Source: Pseudomonadota bacterium (GTDB lineage: Bacteria; Pseudomonadota; Gammaproteobacteria; Burkholderiales; Rhodocyclaceae). From it: a stretch of DNA of 64,000 nt. How positions within the stretch are numbered: position 1 is the stretch's first letter; each line of letters opens with the position of its first letter. Of the stretch, positions 1 to 6,823 are shown piece by piece. The notes under the pieces were generated by a model, which made no database searches, had not been told where the DNA came from, and saw only the letters and a list, made by a program, of their open reading frames with translations. The translations under genes and the position numbers were made by a program. The stretch lies in NCBI GenBank assembly GCA_021849505.1, contig JAJZSW010000001.1:45383-109382 (forward strand), written 5' to 3'.

Positions 1-16
1 CGTCTAAGGATCAATT

Positions 17-2740
17 ATGGTCGCAAGTCTTTCCGCAATCCAATCGGCTGGCGCCGCCGCCAGCTATTTCTCGCAGGTTGATGATTACTACCGAGGCACG
101 GAACACGCCCCGACCGCCTGGCAGGGCAAGGCGGCGGAGGCCTTGGGCCTCACCGGCGCCGTCGACGCCGAGGCCTTTCAGAACCTGCTCGCCGGCAAGC
201 TGCCAGACGGCCAGATCCTTGGCCGCGTCGGGCAGGACGGTCAGATCGAGCACCGACCGGGCTGGGATCTGACCTTCTCTGCGCCCAAGAGCGTCTCACT
301 CATGGCCCTGGTGCAAGGCGACGAGCGCCTGATCGACGCGCACGAGCAGGCAGTAAAGGAGACACTGGCCTGGATCGAGGCCGAGGCCGCCGTGACGCGC
401 GTCAAGGAGCGTGGCGGCGAGGCCAAGATCGTCCAGACCGGAAATCTTGCCGTGGCGAGCTTCCGGCATGCCACCAGCCGCGAGCAGCAGCCCCAGCTGC
501 ACACGCATAACGTCATTCTGAATCTGACCCGGCGCGAGGATGGCCAATGGCGCAGCCTGGAGTCGCGGACGTTCTACCGGCTGCAGCTCGAGGCCGGCGA
601 GCGCTACCGCGCCGCGCTGGCCTACCAGTGCGCGCAGCTCGGCTACCGCATCGAGCGAACCAAGGTGGCCGAGATGGTCGGCTTCGAGCTGGCCGACGTG
701 CCCAAGGAGCTGATGGAGCACTTCTCCAAGCGCTCCGCCCAGATCGAGGCGGCGCTGGCAGCTCGCGGCAAAACGCTCGAGACTGCAACCCCCGACGAGA
801 TCGAGATGGCGAAGCTTTCGACCCGCAAGGCGAAGGAAGCCGTCGACCATGCCGCGCTGCGCGGCGGCTGGCAGGAACAAGCCAAGGCGCTGGGCGTGGA
901 TCTGAACCTGATCCGCAGCCAGGCATCACTGGAATCGCTCAACCTGGACGGGCAGGAGGCGGCAGGGCGGGCCGTCGCCGAGGCGGCCGAGCACCTCAGC
1001 GAGCGTGACGCCCGTTTCTCCAGCGATGCACTGTTCCAGGAGGCGCGGCGCCTGGCGATGGGATCCGCCCATGATGAGCAGATCGAGGCGGCCATCCAGC
1101 AGGCCGCGCTGTCCGGCGATCTCGTCGAGCGGCAGGCCAGGAGCTACGACTTCCGCACCGGGCAGATCATCGAGGGCGCGGGCTTCGCGACGCGCGAGGC
1201 GGTCGAGATCGAGCAACGGATACTCGACTCGGCCGCGCGTGCCCAGGGCGCCGTCCAGTCGCTTTCGGTTGATACGGCCGCCGTCCTCGTTCGCCGGCGG
1301 GTGGAAACCGGCTATGCCTTCAACGAGGGGCAGGCGAAGGCGGTCGACGGCATCCTGACCAGCAAAGACCGGATCAACCTGGTGCAGGGTTTCGCCGGCA
1401 CCGCCAAGACGAATTCCGTCCTGGCAGCCGTCGCGGCCGAGGCCCGCGCCAAGGGCGAAACCATCGTCGCGATCGCGCCGACTGCCAGTGCGGCCGAGAC
1501 GCTGGGCAAGGCCATCGGCGGCGATGGCCTGACCGTGGCCAGGCACATCAGCCAGAAGGAACGCGCCGGCGGACTCTGGATCGTGGACGAGGCTTCGATG
1601 GTCTCCGCCCGCGACATGGCCAGGCTGCTCCAGCAGGCCGAGAAAGCCAACGCCCGCGTGGTGCTGGTCGGCGACGCCAAGCAGCTGGGATCCGTCGAGG
1701 CCGGCGCGGCCTTCCGCCAGCTGCAAGGCGAATCCAGCCTCAAGACGCACGTCCTGGACGAGATCGTGCGCCAGGACAACAAGGCGACGCGGGCAGCCGT
1801 CTACGCGGCGATTCATGGAAACGCCACGGCCGCCCTCGAAAAGCTCCAGCAAGGCGGCGGATCCGTCCGCGAGCTGGCGACGCGCGAAGAGCGCATCGCG
1901 GCGATCGCAGACGACTACTGCCGCCAAGACCCGGAGGATCAGGCCAAGAGCATTGTGATCGCGCCCGGCAAGGATGATCGCCTACTGCTCAACGAGGCGA
2001 TCCGCGCGCGGCTTCGAGAGAACGGCGTTATTTCCGGCCTGGATGCCAAGACAGAAACCCTCACGGCCAAGGATCTGACGAGGACACAGGCAAAGCGTGC
2101 CGAGAACTACCAGGAGGGCGACGTGCTCAAGGCAGGGCGGGCCTACAAGAAATTCGGCCTGGAGAAGGGCGATTACCTGACCGTCAAAAGCGTGGATGCC
2201 GCGCGCAATGTGATCGTGGCCACGGCCGGGGATGGCCGGACCGTCGAGATCAATCCGCGCGTCAACAAGCAATTCCAGACCTTCGAGGCCGAGACCCGCG
2301 AGCTGCAGCAGGGCGATCGCATTGTCTTCAAGCAGAACGATGCATTGCTGGACCGGAAGAACGGCCAGCAGGCAACGGTAGAGTCTGTCCATCCAGACGC
2401 TGGCTTAGCAGTGATCCGCACCGAGAACGGCGCGCTGCAGGCGCTCGATCTGCTTGACCGCCAGCATGGGCACTGGACGCATGCCTACGCCCAGACCGCC
2501 CACGAGGCGCAGGGCCGGACGTGCGAGCGGGTCTTCATTCATGCCGAGTCTTCACGGCTCAACCTGACCAACCAGCAGAGCTTCTACGTCGCCATCAGCC
2601 GGGCGAAGGAGCAGGCGCACGTCTACACCGACAGCGCCAAGGATCTCGGGATGGCGGTTGAGCAGCGCAGCGGTCAGAAGCACCAGGCGCTGCAGACAAG
2701 GTTTGAGCGCACCCAACAGCAGGCAGGGATGAGCCTTTAA
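17..2740 (+). CDS. MobF-family conjugative relaxase/helicase (TraI/TrwC-like)
   Basis: The 907-residue protein nicks the origin of transfer, stays covalently bound to the DNA and unwinds it during conjugation. Residues about 1-300 are a TrwC relaxase domain. N-terminal tyrosines Y17, Y24 and Y25 (context AASYFSQVDDYY) match the catalytic tyrosine region of TrwC, and the metal-binding HxH is H162-T-H164 (QLHTHNVILNL). Residues about 430-880 are an SF1 helicase with Walker A GFAGTAKT at 458-465, Walker B DEAS, and a motif VI-like YVAISRAKEQ starting at 857. Length is close to TrwC of R388 (966 aa) and much shorter than F TraI. It appears intact. The next gene follows after 20 bases. Confidence 0.95.
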   Translation: MVASLSAIQSAGAAASYFSQVDDYYRGTEHAPTAWQGKAAEALGLTGAVDAEAFQNLLAGKLPDGQILGRVGQDGQIEHRPGWDLTFSAPKSVSLMALVQGDERLIDAHEQAVKETLAWIEAEAAVTRVKERGGEAKIVQTGNLAVASFRHATSREQQPQLHTHNVILNLTRREDGQWRSLESRTFYRLQLEAGERYRAALAYQCAQLGYRIERTKVAEMVGFELADVPKELMEHFSKRSAQIEAALAARGKTLETATPDEIEMAKLSTRKAKEAVDHAALRGGWQEQAKALGVDLNLIRSQASLESLNLDGQEAAGRAVAEAAEHLSERDARFSSDALFQEARRLAMGSAHDEQIEAAIQQAALSGDLVERQARSYDFRTGQIIEGAGFATREAVEIEQRILDSAARAQGAVQSLSVDTAAVLVRRRVETGYAFNEGQAKAVDGILTSKDRINLVQGFAGTAKTNSVLAAVAAEARAKGETIVAIAPTASAAETLGKAIGGDGLTVARHISQKERAGGLWIVDEASMVSARDMARLLQQAEKANARVVLVGDAKQLGSVEAGAAFRQLQGESSLKTHVLDEIVRQDNKATRAAVYAAIHGNATAALEKLQQGGGSVRELATREERIAAIADDYCRQDPEDQAKSIVIAPGKDDRLLLNEAIRARLRENGVISGLDAKTETLTAKDLTRTQAKRAENYQEGDVLKAGRAYKKFGLEKGDYLTVKSVDAARNVIVATAGDGRTVEINPRVNKQFQTFEAETRELQQGDRIVFKQNDALLDRKNGQQATVESVHPDAGLAVIRTENGALQALDLLDRQHGHWTHAYAQTAHEAQGRTCERVFIHAESSRLNLTNQQSFYVAISRAKEQAHVYTDSAKDLGMAVEQRSGQKHQALQTRFERTQQQAGMSL

Positions 2741-2760
2741 CGAGACAAGGAGCAAACGCA

Positions 2761-3135
2761 ATGTTGATCGATATCTGGGTTGGTGATGATCTGTACCTGA
2801 TTGATAACGAGGCAGGGGAGGGTGAGACGCTGTCTCTTGAGCGAATCCTGGCGGCCGGCATTCGATCCCTGTACCCGGTCGCGGATGCAGATCGCGCGCG
2901 ATGCGCGGTACAGATGTATCGCGGACGGCTGGAAGAAGAGCGGCGGCGACGGGATCAGATTCAAGACGTGGTTCTGAGCTGCCGTGAGGATGCGGTCATG
3001 TTCGAGTCAACCGAAGGGTTTGTCCATCTAAAGCAGGTTGCTGCATACATCGACGCTGCAACGTCGTTGAAAGATCAGAAAACGACACCCTGCGCAGCAA
3101 CTGTCTTGATGGATGGCTTGATCAAGGCGAGTTAG
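2761..3135 (+). CDS. Hypothetical protein downstream of relaxase
   Basis: A 124-residue acidic soluble protein that I do not recognise. It starts 20 bases after the relaxase stop with an AAGGAG ribosome site at 2748-2753, so it is probably cotranscribed with it. It has no signal peptide or membrane segment. A charged stretch, EEERRRRDQIQ, lies near residue 60, and the N-terminus MLIDIWVGDDLYLID is hydrophobic/acidic like a beta-rich fold. A role in conjugation or element maintenance is suggested only by position. Confidence 0.7.
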   Translation: MLIDIWVGDDLYLIDNEAGEGETLSLERILAAGIRSLYPVADADRARCAVQMYRGRLEEERRRRDQIQDVVLSCREDAVMFESTEGFVHLKQVAAYIDAATSLKDQKTTPCAATVLMDGLIKAS

Positions 3136-3190
3136 GCACTGCTCCCCCAGGGGCTTCCAGTAGGTCGAGAGTCTGGCCGCCCTGCGGCAT

Positions 3191-3223
3191 CTATAGGCAA
3201 GAGCAATCCGCTCTTGTCTATAG
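3191..3223 (+). promoter_or_regulatory. Long leader hairpin overlapping the RBS region of the next gene
   Basis: A 14-bp stem (CTATAGGCAAGAGC pairing with GCTCTTGTCTATAG, one G-T pair) closes a loop AATCC. It ends immediately before the GGAG ribosome site of the gene at 3232. Two later genes of the element have similarly placed hairpins preceded by the same CATCTAT word. This position suggests control of translation start, for example by an RNA-binding regulator; that is inference. Confidence 0.6.
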
Positions 3224-3231
3224 GAGCCGAC

Positions 3232-3654
3232 ATGAAATTCAAAACCGCAGTATTGATCGTAACCCTTTCCACCGCTCCCTTGTTGGGCGGCTGCGCCGCA
3301 GGACTTGTCGTGCCTGCCATGGCAGGCGTGAACTTGGCCAAGAACGGCCCCATTGCCATGAAGATCGAGGGCAAAGGCGATGGCATCACGGCATTCCGGC
3401 GTGCCGTGGTGGAGGCCGGCGGCACCGTGCCGCGCGCCGGCGACGGCTATGCCGAAGGCCAATTCTCCGCCAAGTCCGTTCGCGTCGAGCTGCAGCAGAT
3501 CGAGCGCGGGCTGTGGGCTGTGGCAGTCACCACGACCGCGGCCAGGTCCTGGGACTTCGAGGATGGCATCGCCAAAGTCGCCGACGCCATCAGCGCCGGC
3601 ATGGGCAAGGCCGGTTTCGTGACGAGCAGCCGCGAACGGACGAGCGGACTTTGA
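3232..3654 (+). CDS. Small exported lipoprotein, paralogue of the next gene
   Basis: The 140-residue protein has a lipoprotein signal peptide: MKFKTAVLIVTLSTAPLLGG followed by C21, lipobox LGGC. The mature part aligns with the gene at 3723: PIAMKIEGKGDGITAFRRAV against PIMVKLQGQGDAIPAFKHSV, and both end in a GM-KAGF motif. The ATG at 3232 is chosen over an upstream in-frame start because GGAG lies just before it and the signal peptide begins there. Function unknown; as an envelope protein on a conjugative element it could act in surface or entry exclusion, but no sequence evidence shows that. Confidence 0.8.
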   Translation: MKFKTAVLIVTLSTAPLLGGCAAGLVVPAMAGVNLAKNGPIAMKIEGKGDGITAFRRAVVEAGGTVPRAGDGYAEGQFSAKSVRVELQQIERGLWAVAVTTTAARSWDFEDGIAKVADAISAGMGKAGFVTSSRERTSGL

Positions 3655-3665
3655 CCGCCCGCAAC

Positions 3666-3697
3666 CATCTATCAGTAACCGGCGAAATCCTCGCCGG
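3666..3697 (+). promoter_or_regulatory. Leader repeat with hairpin before the second paralogue
   Basis: CATCTATCAGTAACCGGCG at 3666-3684 is nearly identical to 4124-4142 (18 of 19 bases). The right part forms a hairpin CCGGCGA-AATCC-TCGCCGG (3679-3697). The AATCC loop is the same as in the hairpin at 3191. The gene start at 3723 lies 26 bases downstream. It could also act as a weak terminator for the gene before it, but only a short CTCTTT follows. Confidence 0.55.
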
Positions 3698-3722
3698 CCT
3701 CTTTAATCAAGAAAGGAACCAC

Positions 3723-4112
3723 ATGAACTCAAAACTTCTCATCGCCATCGCCACCCTGGGTGCGCTTTCCGCGATGCCGGCCGCTGCGACGGCCGAGACC
3801 CCGAAACTCGATCCAATCATGGTCAAGCTGCAGGGCCAGGGTGACGCGATCCCGGCATTCAAGCACTCAGTTGAAGCCGCAGGCGGCACCATGACCTATA
3901 CCGGGTCGCGATCCGCGATCGCTGGCTTCGGCGCGCGCCAGGTGGGGGCAAGCATCTCTATGCAGGGGGCCGGAAACTATGCCCTGCGCGTCATCGCCGA
4001 CCGGGAAAAATCCCCCGGCGGCGATGACGACATCGCACAGATCGAGGCCGCCATCACTGACGGCATGACCAAGGCCGGATTCACTGCCCAGGAGCGTCGG
4101 CGCGGCGACTGA
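3723..4112 (+). CDS. Small periplasmic protein, paralogue of the preceding lipoprotein
   Basis: The 129-residue protein starts with a Sec signal peptide (MNSKLLIAIATLGALSAMPA, then AATAE as probable cleavage region) and has no lipobox cysteine. Its mature region shares the K-GxGDxIxAF, VEAAGGT and GMTKAGF motifs with the lipoprotein at 3232, so the two arose by tandem duplication, one membrane-anchored and one soluble. The start is supported by AGGAACC before ATG. Function unknown; I know of no characterised family to assign. Confidence 0.8.
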   Translation: MNSKLLIAIATLGALSAMPAAATAETPKLDPIMVKLQGQGDAIPAFKHSVEAAGGTMTYTGSRSAIAGFGARQVGASISMQGAGNYALRVIADREKSPGGDDDIAQIEAAITDGMTKAGFTAQERRRGD

Positions 4113-4123
4113 CCGCGCAGGGG

Positions 4124-4154
4124 CATCTATCAATAACCGGCGCAACCGCGCCGG
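4124..4154 (+). promoter_or_regulatory. Second copy of the leader repeat with hairpin
   Basis: CATCTATCAATAACCGGCG repeats the sequence at 3666, and CCGGCGC-AACC-GCGCCGG (4137-4154) forms a 7-bp stem. Compared with 3679-3697 the stem bases differ in a compensated way (A-T pair replaced by C-G), so the structure rather than the sequence is conserved. The next gene starts at 4178 with AAAGGAAACC before it. Confidence 0.55.
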
Positions 4155-4177
4155 CTCAACAACCGAAAGGAAACCAG

Positions 4178-4429
4178 ATGGAAAACGCAAGCACCGCCAC
4201 CGAACGCCCGCCTCTCGATTCCGAGACCCTCGCCAGGGTCAAGGAGGATCTGCGCAGCATCAAGAGCACCGATCCGCGCCTGACCGAATGGGAGCGCGAT
4301 TTCATCAAGGAGCAGAAGGAGCGCTTCAAGAAGTGGGGCGATGAGACCTACCTGAGCGACAAGCAGATAGACATCATCCACAAGATCGCGGAGCGCATGA
4401 AGATCGAGGGCGAGGATCGCGGCGAATGA
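4178..4429 (+). CDS. Hypothetical 83-residue charged protein
   Basis: A highly charged, probably helical protein (DFIKEQKERFKKWGDE near the middle, then KIAERMKIEGEDRGE at the end). There is no signal peptide and I recognise no family. It has a good ribosome site (AAAGGAAACCAG-ATG). Its stop overlaps the ATG of the next small gene (ATGA), which implies translational coupling. It could be a small regulator or an accessory protein of the element. Confidence 0.65.
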   Translation: MENASTATERPPLDSETLARVKEDLRSIKSTDPRLTEWERDFIKEQKERFKKWGDETYLSDKQIDIIHKIAERMKIEGEDRGE

Positions 4430-4578
4430 ATACCGAAATCTCGCGCGATCGCGTCATCCTGGACCTGCGCACCCGCCTTGCTGCCGCCGAGAGATCGGCG
4501 TCGATCTGGAAGTGGATTACGCTTGTTTTGCTCTTTGGTCCGGCCGTCCTGACGATCTTTCTGCTGGCACTGGGTTGA
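4426..4578 (+). CDS. Small single-pass membrane protein (50 aa)
   Basis: The reading frame begins at the ATGA overlap with the preceding gene and encodes 50 residues: a charged N-terminus (MNTEISRDRVILDLRTRLAA) and then one hydrophobic helix (WITLVLLFGPAVLTIFLLAL). Codon overlap and the clear membrane segment support it, though its shortness leaves doubt. Family unknown. Confidence 0.5.
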   Translation: MNTEISRDRVILDLRTRLAAAERSASIWKWITLVLLFGPAVLTIFLLALG

Positions 4579-4580
4579 CC

Positions 4581-4706
4581 ATGGCGACCGGGCAGCAGTG
4601 CGGCTCGTGCCTGCTGTTCTACACCAGGCTGGACGGGAAAACCGTCTGCCTGGTGGGGAAGCCAGTTCCTGTTGCTGGTCCTTGCCCTCGCCATCGGCCT
4701 CTTTAG
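4581..4706 (+). CDS. Small cysteine-containing protein (41 aa)
   Basis: It starts two bases after the stop of the preceding small gene. The 41-residue product has a CxxC pair (GQQCGSCLLF) plus two further cysteines (TVCLVGK and GPCPR), suggesting a small zinc-binding or disulfide-bonded protein. Only position and the spaced cysteines support it. Confidence 0.4.
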   Translation: MATGQQCGSCLLFYTRLDGKTVCLVGKPVPVAGPCPRHRPL

Positions 4707-4738
4707 CTGGAGAGGTTGTGATCTAAATTCAGAACCAT

Positions 4739-4930
4739 CTACCGCTTTTCTTCGCGAGGTGGCATTCCTAGCGCTTTCCGTGATCTGTCGCTTGCGGCAC
4801 GCGTTTCTTCAATGTATTTGTCACGTATCTGCTGCTGTTTCGCGGTGAGTTCAGTCTCGCCGTTCGAGCATCCATTGAGTATGGAGGGCATGCCGACGAT
4901 GGCGATGGCAAGTAGCGTTGTGGGTTTCAT
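4739..4930 (-). CDS. Small lipoprotein (63 aa)
   Basis: Encoded against the relaxase operon. Signal peptide MKPTTLLAIAIVGMPSILNG leads to C21 in lipobox LNGC, followed by a short charged helical tail (TAKQQQIRDKYIEETRAASD). Small lipoproteins of this size on conjugative elements sometimes mediate entry exclusion (for example TrbK/EexN types), but this one lacks a diagnostic motif I can name. It sits between small genes of both strands in an AT-richer stretch. Confidence 0.6.
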   Translation of the reverse strand: MKPTTLLAIAIVGMPSILNGCSNGETELTAKQQQIRDKYIEETRAASDRSRKALGMPPREEKR

Positions 4931-4993
4931 GAGTTCTCCAGTGTTACGCCGTTTGGCAGAGCGTCATGTTGGACTCAGTGATTGATGCCAAGA

Positions 4994-5194
4994 TTAGCGA
5001 GCATTTTGAGCCGCTAGAGCCTTCTCAATCTTTTTGTCAGTCTTGTATTGGCCTAGTGCATACACTGACCAAATAGCCGCAGGCAACCAACCAATTATGG
5101 TTATTTGAAGCAGTAAGCAAACGATGCCTGCAATAGGACGGCCAATGGTAAAGAACTGAAGCCAGGGTAGAAAAATTGCCAACATCAAACGCAT
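4994..5194 (-). CDS. YqaE/Pmp3-like small membrane protein
   Basis: The 66-residue product has two hydrophobic segments with a short turn (MRLMLAIFLPWLQFFTIGRP; then IVCLLLQITIIGWLPAAIWS) and a lysine-rich C-terminus (YKTDKKIEKAL). The pattern of a LPxL-type first helix and a G-W/Y-(L/I)P-(A/G)-(A/I)-I-W/H second helix matches the Pmp3/YqaE proteolipid family. ATG at 5194 is preferred because GGAG lies six bases upstream; a TTG four codons earlier overlaps that site. Family members are linked to membrane potential and stress, but the role here is unknown. Confidence 0.65.
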   Translation of the reverse strand: MRLMLAIFLPWLQFFTIGRPIAGIVCLLLQITIIGWLPAAIWSVYALGQYKTDKKIEKALAAQNAR

Positions 5195-5282
5195 GGTTGT
5201 CTCCAAAGGGTATCAATGGATTGGATAAAAGGACATGAAGCGGTGGGAAAGTGAAGTTCCTCTTTTTCGAGTGTTACAAGAG

Positions 5283-6557
5283 TTACTTCTGGTCGACTAG
5301 ATTAAAGGCAAATGTGCCGGTTTCATGGGCGGACTCAAACACTCCGGCCAAAGAGTCGGGGGTTACTTTCCCGTTGAACTTGAGTGTCGTGCTGGTCGTG
5401 CCGTCGGGGTATTTGAAGATCGGGATGCCCAAGAGTGTTGGCAACTGAGATACCCCGCTTCCTGTTATTCGATTACCACCGCCTTGCAGGAAACGTCCTT
5501 TGAGAGTAACCCCATTGTTTCCCTGATACTCGAAGTCTCCTTGTTCCTTCAGGTTCAAGGTGCCGTTGATCTTTTCTCCCTTGTTAAGGGTTGAGGTAAT
5601 GAAGCCCGTGAAACTGCCATTTGGCAACGAGGTGATCGGTGAGGCATCATCAGTGCTATGCCTCATTTTCTGGGGCGATTGAACCGATTCAGGGGTTGCC
5701 ACAGAAGAGAAGCCTGATAAAAGAGCCATTATCTCCTTGTCATTCCCCGCATAAAGATCCAGTGGCGTCTCGCCTTTCTTGTTGCGAATTCTGGGATCGG
5801 CATTCCTCTTTGTAATGAGATACCTGATTGCATAGCCAGCCGAAGAAGAACCTCCAGCAGCCAAGATGTGCAGAATTGTGTCTCCACCGCCCGTCCTATG
5901 CTCGGGATCCTTTGTATTGACATGTTTGACCTGATCGAGAACGACGGGAATGAATTTCTCAAGCGCTGCTTGCTTGATACCTTCGTCGAACTCCAGGCTG
6001 TCTTTTTTCCGCGCTTCGGAAATATAAAGTGAGCCGACGGCTGCATGCAGAACGCGTTTCCATACAGAGGCTGGATTATCTACCTTTCCAGTTGATATTG
6101 GTGGCGCCTCAAGCACTGCCCCATTGTCAATGAGGAGTTGCAGCAATTCTCGATCAAGACGTGATGCAGGAATGATTGCAAGCTGCGTTGCAATACTTCC
6201 CCTTGCATACCGCTTTAGAAGTGGCTCGCACTTCTCGAGATGAGCAATATTCTGTTGCTCGATTTCATTCAGCAATTGGATCTCTTGCTTGTGCTCAAAC
6301 GTTCCAGCACGGAACTTATGGCGCTCCTTGGCGACTTCTATTTTTCGGAGAGAGTAGCGATCGTCAACGGCTTCTTTCAGTGCCTGCTCCGCAACAAACT
6401 CAACTTCCTGTTTTCTCAGGGGGGCAAGAAATTCAATTGCTTGTTGATCGCAGGAAGGAAATGCCTTGAAGAGTGGAGTCCGAATATTTGAACTCCAAGC
6501 TGAAGCAGAAGAGGCAATAATAATTGCCGCTATCAGACTCACTTTTTTCCCGCACAT
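5283..6557 (-). CDS. Exported protein with ankyrin-like repeats
   Basis: The 424-residue protein has an N-terminal signal peptide (MCGKKVSLIAAIIIASSASA). A helical charged region (about residues 50-130) is followed by ankyrin-like repeats: LLQLLIDNGAVLEAPP near 150, then GDTILHILAAGG and RIRNKKGETPLDLYAG near 245-290. The C-terminal 120 residues look beta-rich (FTGFITSTLNKGEKINGTL; DFEYQGNNGVTLKGRF), resembling repeat units of a MORN-like or beta-sheet domain. Codon use is AT-richer than in the flanking chromosome, and the gene lies next to the element end, as for cargo. ATG at 6557 follows AAGGGG-type ribosome sequence; an upstream TTG at 6602 is less likely. Confidence 0.7.
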   Translation of the reverse strand: MCGKKVSLIAAIIIASSASAWSSNIRTPLFKAFPSCDQQAIEFLAPLRKQEVEFVAEQALKEAVDDRYSLRKIEVAKERHKFRAGTFEHKQEIQLLNEIEQQNIAHLEKCEPLLKRYARGSIATQLAIIPASRLDRELLQLLIDNGAVLEAPPISTGKVDNPASVWKRVLHAAVGSLYISEARKKDSLEFDEGIKQAALEKFIPVVLDQVKHVNTKDPEHRTGGGDTILHILAAGGSSSAGYAIRYLITKRNADPRIRNKKGETPLDLYAGNDKEIMALLSGFSSVATPESVQSPQKMRHSTDDASPITSLPNGSFTGFITSTLNKGEKINGTLNLKEQGDFEYQGNNGVTLKGRFLQGGGNRITGSGVSQLPTLLGIPIFKYPDGTTSTTLKFNGKVTPDSLAGVFESAHETGTFAFNLVDQK

Positions 6558-6606
6558 TGGCCTTGCCCCTTTGTCATGTAAATCGGCTGGGGGAGTATCC
6601 AATAGC

Positions 6607-6686
6607 TATCAGGATTTATCAATCTGTGGATAACTTGCCACAATCTTGCCACAATGAATTGTGGCGGCTCTTGATAAATCCTGATA
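6607..6686. repeat. Palindromic AT-rich element end (putative integrase binding region)
   Basis: A perfect 16-bp inverted repeat (TATCAGGATTTATCAA at 6607-6622 and its complement at 6671-6686) encloses two direct CTTGCCACAAT copies (6634-6655) and an inner hairpin GCCACAAT-GA-ATTGTGGC (6648-6665). A 9-bp direct repeat AATCTGTGG occurs at 6621-6629 and again at 6729-6737, where it overlaps the CCA end of the tRNA. Nested repeats beside a tRNA 3' end are typical of arm/core sites of tyrosine integrases or of recombination directionality factor sites. Confidence 0.6.
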
Positions 6687-6734
6687 ATCTCTGGTTGCGT
6701 ATGTATCGCAGCACATTGATATTTATGTAATCTG

Positions 6735-6810
6735 TGGCGCCCAAGTCAGGAATCGAACCTGAGACCTACCGCTTAGGAGGCGGTCGCTCTATCCACTGAG
6801 CTACAAGGGC
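6735..6810 (-). tRNA. tRNA-Arg (anticodon CCT)
   Basis: A complete 76-base cloverleaf. The acceptor GCCCTTG pairs with its partner before an encoded CCA, the D-arm contains AGCTCAGTGGATAGAGC, the anticodon stem CCGC/GCGG holds loop CTCCTAA (anticodon CCT, codon AGG), and the T-arm contains GGTTCGATTCC. Its 3' end faces the mobile element at lower coordinates, which fits use of the tRNA 3' end as the attachment site. The gene is intact, as expected when an element restores the tRNA end. Confidence 0.95.
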
Positions 6811-6823
6811 GAAGAGGGGAATT

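Larger units (their letters stand above)
1..6737. mobile_element. Right end of an integrated conjugative/mobilizable element
   Basis: The segment starts with a conjugative relaxase-helicase, continues with small genes of unknown function, and ends at the 3' end of a tRNA-Arg gene with an AT-rich palindromic stretch (6607-6686). tRNA 3' ends are classic target sites for tyrosine integrases. The DNA from about 4.7 to 6.7 kb is visibly AT-richer than the housekeeping genes to the right, and the dispersed 25-bp repeat found 11 times to the right is absent here. No integrase or type IV secretion gene lies inside the window, so the element must extend leftwards. The exact right boundary (6735-6737) is inferred from the tRNA end. 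Confidence 0.75.
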
